Counted from the first letter of the stretch, positions 1 to 5,103 are shown. The stretch is 5,103 bases of DNA from Bacteroidaceae bacterium (GCA_900768625.1 CAAGDO010000077.1:1-5103), one strand, 5' to 3'. Notes: generated by a model from the letters alone, not told the origin. Made by a program: numbers and translations.

Positions 1-134
1 CACATTTTAGCGGACAGCCGGTCAAATAGTAGCTATGGGGCAGAGCAAGTAAGCCCCCTAAATGGAATATAGGGAACATCTAGCATGATTACTGGAGATT
101 CTGATGCATCCAAAAAGTTTTACCGGACAGTAAT
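1..134. mobile_element. Terminus of an insertion sequence, partial (left flank)
   Basis: Positions 65-135 are the reverse complement of 5033-5103, with differences only at 68, 87, 91 and 94. This is how the ends of one element family look when they face each other. The inward boundary is probably at or near 134, after the sequence ACCGGACAGTAAT, with the element body running left out of the window. A 13-base near copy of the tip lies further in (5-17, TTTTAGCGGACAG, against 118-130, TTTTACCGGACAG). No transposase can be recognised: all frames in 1-64 are short, and a possible plus-strand ending HFSGQPVK then stop (3-29) is too short to judge. The family is not assigned; an IS4-like element is only a guess. 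Confidence 0.7.
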
Positions 135-164
135 AAATTCCAACAACTTTCAACCAGAACCAAC

Positions 165-206
165 GAATAATGCGCACCTCAATAATCACTGAGGTGCGCA
201 TTATTC
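165..206 (-). terminator. Hairpin terminator after the haem-motif lipoprotein gene
   Basis: A perfect 17-bp inverted repeat (165-181 with 190-206) encloses an 8-base loop. It begins 15 bases past the lipoprotein stop codon. On the minus strand the stem is followed by a T-rich but interrupted tract (GTTGGTTCTGGTTG). The stem is symmetrical and AT-rich at its base, so it could also stop transcription coming out of the flanking mobile element. Position and perfection make it the likely end of the two-gene unit. Confidence 0.8.
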
Positions 207-221
207 ATAGACAAGGAAAAA

Positions 222-1748
222 TCAACGCTTGCGATAGGTCACGTTGACCGTAGAGGCATCGTCGTAAATGCACTTCTTGAGTTCTTCTGGCGAAATGCGA
301 ACGGCATCGCGCGTAAGTTCGGGAACGTTATAGCTCTTGTTAAGCAAAAGATTGTACTCAGGATCGAGCTGCGGGATAACGAAGGCCTTATGAGCCTGCC
401 CGTTACGATCAAAATAGGCAATGTAGGGACGTGAATAGGAACCATCGTCGCGGCGCGAGATAAACACGATCCAACGTCCGTTGCTGCTCCACGTATGGTA
501 GCTTTCAGCATCGTTGCTGTTGGATGCTGTCAGCGGATAGGTAAGTCCCGTATGCAAATCCTTGACGAAAAGATCGGACTCCTTGTGCCACACATGGAAC
601 TGACCGTAGTCAGCCACAGAGAACAACAGATAACGACCATCGGGGCTGATGCGAGGAACGGCTGCACTCTTGCCGTCAGCAGCACAATCATACTCAAGCA
701 TGGGAGTGCCGAAGGTGCGGGTCTGCTCATTGAAGGGAATGCTCATCACATTGTAGCGCACCTGAGTGCAGATATCAGAGATGATATCCTCACGCTCATC
801 CTTCGTTTTTCCTATGAACTCAGGCACATGCGCCACGCAGTAGTAGAGTTTGCTACCATCGGGCGCCCAGCAGGGGAAAGTTTCAAGATCAGCATCCGTT
901 TTGAGAATATTGGTGAGCGTATGATTGTCAGCATCGTAGAACACGAGGTCTGAACCATAGTCAACCACTTCGAGTTTCTTCTTGCCCTCCACGTGGAAAG
1001 CCTGTCCCGTCTGGTTCGATGAGAAGACCACCCAATTACGCTTGGGGTGCCATGTGGGGTAGACACACGACGAAAGCACGGAATCGCTCTTGAGGTTCAG
1101 CTTTTCAGCTTTACCACCTTCAACAAACACTGTTCCGCCATGACCTGCACGCACATGAAAGAGCATACGATTCGTGCTATAGTTCTGATAGTTATGGCAA
1201 TTGATGCAGTGGTTCTGCTTGGGATCGAATTTGCGGTTGTTCTCATAGATGGTCGTCACGTCGAACGACGTGAGGTCACGCTGATAAAGTCCCAACTGAC
1301 GATAGAGTTCGTAGGAAGGTTCAATCAGACGGTAGGACAAATAGCGGTCGATGTCCTCTTCTGCCACCTGGATGCCATAACTGGGGAATTTCACCCACTT
1401 TCCGTCGCGGCGGGCATAAAGCGTCACCTTCAAGTCCTTTCCCTTGGCGGCCTGCATCAGTCCGCGCCATTCGGTGGAGTCCCACTCCAGTTTTCCGTCC
1501 TTTCCGGCAGCGGCAAGCACCTGTTTTCCAGCTCCTTCGATACATCCCACGAATTCATCTCCAGCCGACTTCACTTTGATGTCAAGCGGAGCGATGTTGG
1601 GCGGCACGACAATGTCGCGGTAGTCAGGATAGATGGCGGCCGTTTCCGTCACCGCTTCGCTTTGTGCCGGAATGGTTGCTTCCGGTCCGCCGCATGAGGT
1701 GAGCGCAGCGAGAGCCAGAAGGGCCGATAGGAATATGTTGCGTTTCAT
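222..1748 (-). CDS. Lipoprotein with c-type haem motif and PD40/TolB-like beta-propeller
   Basis: This is a 508-residue secreted lipoprotein of unknown exact role. A basic start (MKR) and a hydrophobic stretch lead to a lipobox, LTSC, with Cys19 as the lipidation site. The ATG at 1748 is chosen because it puts this signal at the N-terminus and follows a 12-base purine run. The frame stays open to an ATG at 1847, but that start would bury the signal behind 33 charged residues. Residues 181-185 are CINCH, the CxxCH haem c attachment motif. Four PD40 (WD40-like, TolB-type) blades follow: about 231-248 (YPTWHPKRNWVVFSS), 292-305 (FPCWAPDGSKLYY), 365-379 (PRISPDGRYLLFS) and 418-434 (YHTWSSNGRWIVFIS). 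Similar Bacteroidetes proteins are commonly named TolB-like, but none of the Tol-Pal partner genes is nearby. It lies 125 bases after the membrane-protein gene, with no promoter-like TAnnTTTG between them, so co-transcription is likely. Haem binding is inferred from the motif alone. Confidence 0.85.
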   Translation of the reverse strand: MKRNIFLSALLALAALTSCGGPEATIPAQSEAVTETAAIYPDYRDIVVPPNIAPLDIKVKSAGDEFVGCIEGAGKQVLAAAGKDGKLEWDSTEWRGLMQAAKGKDLKVTLYARRDGKWVKFPSYGIQVAEEDIDRYLSYRLIEPSYELYRQLGLYQRDLTSFDVTTIYENNRKFDPKQNHCINCHNYQNYSTNRMLFHVRAGHGGTVFVEGGKAEKLNLKSDSVLSSCVYPTWHPKRNWVVFSSNQTGQAFHVEGKKKLEVVDYGSDLVFYDADNHTLTNILKTDADLETFPCWAPDGSKLYYCVAHVPEFIGKTKDEREDIISDICTQVRYNVMSIPFNEQTRTFGTPMLEYDCAADGKSAAVPRISPDGRYLLFSVADYGQFHVWHKESDLFVKDLHTGLTYPLTASNSNDAESYHTWSSNGRWIVFISRRDDGSYSRPYIAYFDRNGQAHKAFVIPQLDPEYNLLLNKSYNVPELTRDAVRISPEELKKCIYDDASTVNVTYRKR

Positions 1749-1760
1749 TTTCTTTCTCTT
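1749..1760 (-). promoter_or_regulatory. Purine-only leader that supports the lipoprotein start
   Basis: Read on the minus strand, the 12 bases directly before the ATG at 1748 are AAGAGAAAGAAA. Bacteroidetes often start translation without a strong Shine-Dalgarno match, and purine-rich or A-rich leaders are typical. This supports starting at 1748 and not at the in-frame ATG at 1847. Confidence 0.5.
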
Positions 1761-1769
1761 GTGGATATG

Positions 1770-1906
1770 AAGTCGTCTGAACTTTTCTGACGAAGATTGG
1801 ATTTGGAGTTTGAACTCTTCTAAATTCAGACGACTTCCGTGATTCAATGTTTCGTTCGGCTATACGGCCTGCATCAGTTCACACCGGCATTGCTATCAGA
1901 CGACTT
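1770..1906 (-). repeat. Three-copy 11/12-base repeat able to form alternative stems
   Basis: On the minus strand, AAGTCGTCTGA occurs at 1906-1896, inside the last codons of the membrane-protein gene (coding KSSD). It occurs again as AAGTCGTCTGAA at 1836-1825. The exact complement TTCAGACGACTT is at 1781-1770. The second and third copies form a perfect 12-bp stem around a 43-base loop; the first can pair with the third over 11 bp. The third copy ends nine bases from the purine leader of the lipoprotein gene. The repeats are certain; a role in coupling, attenuation or mRNA processing is inference. Confidence 0.6.
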
Positions 1907-3526
1907 GGATGAATTTTCCTTGATGGTCTGACTGGGATCGTTGTTCTCGGTGTAGTAGTAATAATAGTAGGTACCCAACCAACGTTCCTTCAAGTTCTGA
2001 CGCAACGCTTCGCGGTCATCCACGTAGGGCTTGGCATCAAGCAAGAAAGAGGTCAACTGGCTGGTTGCGAACTTGTTGACTTCGGGGAAAGCCTGCAACA
2101 CCTCTGGATTCTTGAGCGCGAAAACGGCAATGGCTTCCTGCATGCAAGTGGAGAGGGGCATATTCTTCTGCTTCATGATCTGCGCACGGATGATGAAGCT
2201 GTTCAAGTCCTTTGAATAGAGGCAAGCGGCAGCAGAAGTGATGAGGGTGTAGTCGGAACCACGACTGAGTCGCACATTATAGCCGAGGAAGGCAGGGGGC
2301 ATATAGTTCTGCTCGAAACGGCTTTCCTGGGGATAGACTTTCTTCACATGGCTCAACTCCTCATCCTGGTCGATAAGCTTGGGATTCTCGTTCATGGCCG
2401 AATACTTTTCCACGAAATCGTGTTCAAAAGGCATTTGGTCAATCAGAGCCAAATATTTATTGCACAGTTCCTTCTCGCCATTGAGCAATGCGCACAGCGC
2501 CATACGTTTATAGGCAAACACACGGGGACCGCACATCACGACGTGGTCCATAGCAGTACGGTAGGCCGGATTGAGCAAACCTGCGTGAAAACTACAATCC
2601 ATGACAAACAGACCATATTCCTCACTGCCATCGAGTTTGTCGAGATGGAGTTTTGGGAAATCGTAGGGAATGTCGAACATGCGGTCGAGGAGTTGATCCG
2701 TTTCCTCCAAAGCAATGGCATAGTAAGCCGCCACGGCACGCGTGGGACGTTTGACCTTGGTCGCTTCCTCGATGATCGTATCCCATTCCTGATGGTCGGC
2801 CAAGTTGCGGAAGCGAGCGGTAAGGATGACGTTTTCGTTCACCGTGCGCGCCACGCCAACGGCTCCTCCCATCAGAGCAAGAACTATCAATGCGCCCCAA
2901 GGACGAACCATCACGACATTGGCCGATGTTCCGTCAACAGTTGCTGACTTGCCCACGAAACGTTTCACCACAGCCACCAAAGCGGCCAAAACGGCTGCTG
3001 CGAGCAAGGCTATGAGAGGAATGAGCACAATGAGCGAAGGCTCGCTCTTATAATAAACATTTGTGCCGCGCCATATCATCCATCCGATTTCGGCTGCAGG
3101 GATGAGAAAGCCCAGTCCGCGCAGACAACGGGGAAGACGGAAGGCATAGTCGACGGCCATGGCTGTGAGGGTCATCACGAGGGCCAGAAAGGCTGCACCA
3201 ACGGGAGCCCATTTGCAGAGCAGCATCACCCAGCGCGAGGCATAGAACAATTGGCCCCAAGGCTGCGTGAGGAGATGCTGCATCGACTCTGGTTCTGACG
3301 ACACATACATGTTTTGTTCGGCGCACGTGATGACGTCGCCATACACAAAGGTGAAAAATGCCCATACGGAAAGGAGACCCAATCCGTAGGTCACCCACTT
3401 GGCCGTGCAAGACTTCATTTGTGCGAAGCGGCGACACGGACGAGCAGCAGGTGCGGCTTTCGAATCTGCCCGGCCCTTAACGGTCGGGGATTTCTTTGGT
3501 TGGATGTTTTTTCGTTGCTTGTTCAC
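1874..3526 (-). CDS. Five-span inner-membrane protein with large C-terminal domain, DUF6057-like
   Basis: This is a 550-residue protein of unknown function that resembles the Bacteroidetes DUF6057 family; the assignment is from memory of its layout and not from a search. A Lys/Arg-rich head (1-43) precedes membrane segments at about 44-63, 99-125, 135-152, 164-187 and 209-227. Basic loops (DYAFRLPRCLR, KRFVGK) sit on the cytoplasmic side under the positive-inside rule. That puts the N-terminus inside and the roughly 320-residue C-terminal part in the periplasm. That part is probably helical (residues 240-515) and ends in six consecutive tyrosines (520-525) and a polar tail. The first codon at 3526 is GTG, and an in-frame stop lies a short way upstream. 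ATG at 3418 (residue 37) is an alternative start that keeps all five segments. The lipoprotein gene follows 125 bases later, which suggests the two work together in the envelope. Confidence 0.85.
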   Translation of the reverse strand: MNKQRKNIQPKKSPTVKGRADSKAAPAARPCRRFAQMKSCTAKWVTYGLGLLSVWAFFTFVYGDVITCAEQNMYVSSEPESMQHLLTQPWGQLFYASRWVMLLCKWAPVGAAFLALVMTLTAMAVDYAFRLPRCLRGLGFLIPAAEIGWMIWRGTNVYYKSEPSLIVLIPLIALLAAAVLAALVAVVKRFVGKSATVDGTSANVVMVRPWGALIVLALMGGAVGVARTVNENVILTARFRNLADHQEWDTIIEEATKVKRPTRAVAAYYAIALEETDQLLDRMFDIPYDFPKLHLDKLDGSEEYGLFVMDCSFHAGLLNPAYRTAMDHVVMCGPRVFAYKRMALCALLNGEKELCNKYLALIDQMPFEHDFVEKYSAMNENPKLIDQDEELSHVKKVYPQESRFEQNYMPPAFLGYNVRLSRGSDYTLITSAAACLYSKDLNSFIIRAQIMKQKNMPLSTCMQEAIAVFALKNPEVLQAFPEVNKFATSQLTSFLLDAKPYVDDREALRQNLKERWLGTYYYYYYTENNDPSQTIKENSSKSSDSNAGVN

Positions 3527-3609
3527 GGTGGATAAGCTATTATTTTTTGCTTTTCGTTTGACGATGGGGCATCACGGGCTTTTGGCATGCCAATGATGCA
3601 ATTGCAGGG

Positions 3610-3643
3610 CAAAGTTAGTATAAAAATCTGAAATGGCGTAAAC
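3610..3643 (-). promoter_or_regulatory. Candidate promoter for the membrane-protein/lipoprotein unit
   Basis: On the minus strand, TAACTTTG (3617-3610) fits the Bacteroidetes -7 consensus TAnnTTTG. The -33 element is weak: only GTTTAC (3643-3638) lies at roughly the right distance, about 20 bases. Transcription would begin near 3603, giving a leader of about 77 bases to the GTG or about 185 to the alternative ATG. Its place after a terminator and before the next gene supports it. Confidence 0.5.
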
Positions 3644-3780
3644 GCTGAGCGTCAAAGGCTGAAAGGACTTTCGTAAAGCCGTCGAAGACAAACGGGAACA
3701 CGCCATTTTTCCGAATCGAATGACCTTTTTTGAGGACACTTTATCACAAATGCCAAACGACCAGGCACAGATACGACAAG

Positions 3781-3816
3781 GGCGCGCAACGGAAAGACAT
3801 TTTTCCGTTGCGCGCC
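3781..3816 (-). terminator. Hairpin terminator after the small membrane-protein gene
   Basis: A perfect 15-bp stem (3781-3795 with 3802-3816), GC-rich at the base (GGCGCGC), encloses a 6-base loop. It begins 55 bases past the stop codon of the gene at 3872-4306. On the minus strand the stem is followed by CTTGTCGTATCTGTGCC, which is not a clean T run, so efficiency is uncertain. No plus-strand gene ends here. Confidence 0.7.
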
Positions 3817-3871
3817 TTGCTGTTCTGATTGATGTACGCCAAAGCGGCGTGATGACTTCAACGTCCCGAAC

Positions 3872-4306
3872 TTATTCGAACAAATCGTCAGGATTGTCCG
3901 CCTTGTGCGGTTCCTTCGCCTTATGCTGTTCCTTCGACTTTGTTTCCACGGAAACATCTTCAGCTTGCTTATGGTTCGAATGTTCTACGGCCTTGGCATG
4001 CTGTTCGTCAGGATGCTCCACTGGAGCGGCAGACAAGGAATCAAGAATTTCCGTTGCGACATGCTCGGAAAGCGTGTCTGCTTCCACGGTGTCGACAGGA
4101 ACTTCTTTTCGCACTTCCGGCGTGTAGACAGGAGTCACATCGCGGAGCGTGTCAACAGGGGCGGCTATACTGTCGGTCGTGGCAGCAGGTTCTGCCTCTT
4201 CTTCCGGCTGGGATTCGGGTAGCAAGGAAGCACTTCCGAAACCAATCACGGCGAGCAATCCGACAAGCGTTAGTCCGTCGCAAATTTTATCCTGCAGTGA
4301 TTTCAT
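3872..4306 (-). CDS. Small single-span membrane protein with low-complexity tail, unknown function
   Basis: I do not recognise this 144-residue protein. Residues 11-29 form one hydrophobic segment after a short head containing two lysines, so the rest probably lies in the periplasm. The tail is rich in Glu, Asp, Ala, Pro and, from residue 97, His and Lys; it is probably disordered. A short motif recurs: PVDTLRD at 50-56 and PVDTVEAD at 70-77. There is no lipobox Cys after the hydrophobic stretch, so it is a membrane anchor or an uncleaved signal, not a lipoprotein. It starts 17 bases after the stop of the DUF5606 gene and has no promoter of its own, so it is almost surely co-transcribed with it. 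The frame is long and coherent, with a sensible signal-like start, which supports it over the antisense frames. Confidence 0.75.
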   Translation of the reverse strand: MKSLQDKICDGLTLVGLLAVIGFGSASLLPESQPEEEAEPAATTDSIAAPVDTLRDVTPVYTPEVRKEVPVDTVEADTLSEHVATEILDSLSAAPVEHPDEQHAKAVEHSNHKQAEDVSVETKSKEQHKAKEPHKADNPDDLFE

Positions 4307-4323
4307 CCGCTATAGGGGTTGCG

Positions 4324-4746
4324 TTATTCGGCAGCAGGAGTTTCCTCTTCTGCTTCAACGAACTGAGTGTAACCACCGTTGACGAGGATGTTGTACCACT
4401 GGATGAGTTTCTTGATGTCGGAGTCGTGTACACGGTCGCGATCATAATCGGGCAACACAGCAGCCATAAAATCGGCCAACTCTGCCTTGGTAGCCTTCTT
4501 ATAGTCGATAGTCGTGTTCTTACCGCCTTCCTTATCGCTGATAGCCTGGAAAATCTCCATCAAGGGCTTGTCCTCCTCATTGGTGTACATGGACACATCG
4601 TTGAGTGAAGTGACGCGGTCGCGTGCGCCGGCGGGGATACGCTTCTTGGCAGCATCAACAGTTTCAACAATCAACATGCCGCGTCCCTGAGAAACGAGGC
4701 GATACAGTCCGGGCTTGCCAGAAATGGCCAAAATGGTGTCTTGCAT
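4324..4746 (-). CDS. DUF5606 family protein
   Basis: This 140-residue protein matches the Bacteroidetes-wide DUF5606 family by its opening (ILAISGKPGLYRLVSQGRG), the following LIVETVDAAKKR, and the SLNDVSMYT segment. It has two visible parts: a compact beta-rich half (about 1-55) and a helical half (about 60-128) containing KATKAELADFMAAVLPDYD and IKKLIQWYNIL. A short acidic tail (EAEEETPAAE) closes it. There is no signal peptide or membrane span, so it is cytoplasmic. Its biochemical role is not known to me. The ATG at 4746 follows an A-rich leader (CAAGAAAAATACAA) without a clear Shine-Dalgarno match, and a strong promoter lies about 40 bases upstream. It is the first gene of a two-gene unit with the small membrane protein. 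Confidence 0.9.
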   Translation of the reverse strand: MQDTILAISGKPGLYRLVSQGRGMLIVETVDAAKKRIPAGARDRVTSLNDVSMYTNEEDKPLMEIFQAISDKEGGKNTTIDYKKATKAELADFMAAVLPDYDRDRVHDSDIKKLIQWYNILVNGGYTQFVEAEEETPAAE

Positions 4747-4779
4747 TTGTATTTTTCTTGTTTTGATTTCCTAATTTGG

Positions 4780-4893
4780 GTGCAAAGATAGTGCAAATCG
4801 AATGCAGTGCAAAATGAAAGTTGCAAAACTTTTATTTTGAGCTGCTGAGATGCCGCCTATCTTGGCGAAGCAAAGATAGTGCAACTTTCATTT
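4780..4893. repeat. Repeat cluster around the DUF5606 promoter
   Basis: The plus strand carries GTGCAAA at 4780, 4791 and 4807, with related TTGCAAA at 4821 and GTGCAAC at 4879. A 15-mer, GCAAAGATAGTGCAA, is present twice (4782-4796 and 4870-4884). AAATGAAAGTTGCA at 4812-4825 has its exact inverse at 4880-4893, and CTATCTT/AAGATAG (4857-4863 with 4873-4879) can form a hairpin. The second 15-mer carries another minus-strand TATCTTTG (4878-4871) without a matching -33 TTTG. The layout suggests a duplicated promoter or a dispersed regulatory repeat. Confidence 0.65.
4783..4813 (-). promoter_or_regulatory. Bacteroidetes-type promoter of the DUF5606 gene
   Basis: On the minus strand, TTTG (4813-4810) is followed after exactly 19 bases by TATCTTTG (4790-4783). 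This matches the Bacteroidetes primary sigma-factor consensus (TTTG, 19-21 bases, TAnnTTTG). The start of transcription would fall near 4776, leaving a leader of about 30 bases. Confidence 0.8.
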
Positions 4894-4969
4894 AGCGATA
4901 ACCTTACTCAAGTCTCGCATTCAGAATTGGCGATTGGTTTTATGGCATGAACAAAGGGCTTTGAGGTTT

Positions 4970-5033
4970 TTACATCCGGATTTGCTTGGGCGTGCTGCGC
5001 ACGCTGGTTCCTACATTATAGTCAAAAAGAAAT
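4970..5033 (-). pseudogene. Possible 3' remnant of a gene cut by the mobile element
   Basis: Read on the minus strand from the element boundary, a frame gives FLFDYNVGTSVRSTPKQIRM and then a stop at 4972-4970, about 220 bases before the DUF5606 start. The residues look protein-like and the frame runs unbroken into the element, as expected if an insertion removed the rest of a gene. At about 20 residues this may be chance. A GCGTGC/GCACGC hairpin (4990-5004) inside it fits equally well with a dispersed intergenic repeat. Confidence 0.2.
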
Positions 5034-5103
5034 ATTACTGTCCGGTAAAACTTTTTGGATGCATCAGAATCTCTAGCAATGATGCTAGATGTTCCCTATC
5101 TTC
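5034..5103. mobile_element. Terminus of an insertion sequence, partial (right flank)
   Basis: This is the inverted counterpart of the left flank. It starts ATTACTGTCCGGTAAAA and runs rightward out of the window, matching 65-134 in reverse complement at 66 of 70 positions. A perfect 7-bp hairpin with a 4-base loop (5072-5089, TCTAGCA-ATGA-TGCTAGA) lies within it; the left copy has two changes in that stem. A frame opens at 5079 (MMLDVPYL) and is still open at the window edge, but the left copy stops in that frame, so it is unlikely to be the transposase. Confidence 0.7.

Larger units (their letters stand above)
3527..3871. other. 345-base gap between the two transcription units
   Basis: No convincing gene lies here on either strand. 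It holds the terminator of the upstream unit (3781-3816), a candidate promoter for the membrane-protein gene (3610-3643), and two small palindromes beside that promoter: TGCAATTGCA at 3597-3606 and ACGCTGAGCGT at 3642-3652. The stretch from about 3660 to 3780 shows nothing that can be assigned. Confidence 0.6.

Noticed and set aside
85..192. Plus-strand frame of 35 residues starting MITGDSDASKK
   Set aside because: It is made of the mobile-element end plus half of the terminator hairpin. There is no leader and no sign of conservation beyond the element.
495..953. Plus-strand frame of 152 residues
   Set aside because: It lies entirely antisense to the lipoprotein gene, whose motifs are clear. 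It has no domain, signal or leader of its own.
1047..1697. Plus-strand frame of 216 residues
   Set aside because: It is antisense to the first part of the lipoprotein gene. Hydrophobic stretches in it are explained by the codons of the opposite strand.
1749..1847. 33-residue N-terminal extension of the lipoprotein, or a leader peptide
   Set aside because: It would place a charged stretch before a textbook lipoprotein signal, and its codons include the inverted repeat. The downstream ATG is far more likely.
2348..2947. Plus-strand frame of 199 residues
   Set aside because: It is antisense to the membrane-protein gene and has no recognisable motif or promoter.
3652..3957. Minus-strand frame of 101 residues
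   Set aside because: It overlaps the end of the small membrane-protein gene in another frame and includes the terminator hairpin, so it is not credible as coding.
3940..4608. Plus-strand frame of 222 residues
   Set aside because: It runs across two well-supported minus-strand genes and their junction, and has no motif.
4815..4841. Plus-strand 8-codon frame MKVAKLLF
   Set aside because: It is too short, has no gene after it on that strand, and falls inside the repeat cluster.
4951..4970. CAAAGGGCTTTG followed by a T run as a plus-strand terminator
   Set aside because: The stem is only about 5 bp with an unworkably small loop, and no plus-strand gene precedes it.

Overview
The window looks like chromosomal DNA from a Bacteroidales bacterium, most likely Prevotellaceae. 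Four things point there: a recognisable DUF5606 gene, a polytopic protein of the DUF6057 type next to a PD40-propeller lipoprotein, Bacteroidetes-type promoters (TTTG, then TAnnTTTG about 19 bases later), and A-rich or purine-rich leaders in place of strong Shine-Dalgarno sites. Species cannot be fixed by eye.

Layout: all four genes are on the minus strand, so they are read from right to left. A strong promoter (4783-4813) drives the DUF5606 gene (4324-4746) and, 17 bases on, a small single-membrane-span protein (3872-4306). This unit ends at a perfect 15-bp hairpin (3781-3816). A second, weaker promoter (about 3610-3643) precedes a five-span membrane protein (1874-3526) and a secreted lipoprotein (222-1748). 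The lipoprotein has a c-type haem motif (CINCH) and four PD40/TolB-like propeller blades. This second unit ends at a perfect 17-bp hairpin (165-206). The membrane protein's large C-terminal domain is predicted to face the periplasm, where the lipoprotein sits, so the two may form one envelope module; that is inference from topology and adjacency.

Both ends of the window are the same mobile-element terminus in inverted orientation: 65-135 and 5033-5103 are reverse complements over 71 bases with four differences. Each element extends out of the window and no transposase is identifiable. The window most probably ends where it does because an insertion-sequence repeat stops the assembly, although a circular molecule with one copy or a composite arrangement cannot be excluded. 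The same four bases (AAAT) lie just inside both ends.

The less expected structure is in the gaps between genes: a three-copy 11/12-mer that can form alternative stems between the membrane-protein and lipoprotein genes, a cluster of TTTGCAC repeats with a 14-bp inverted repeat around the DUF5606 promoter, and palindromes around the second promoter. I see no CRISPR array, no RNA gene, and no defence or conflict system.
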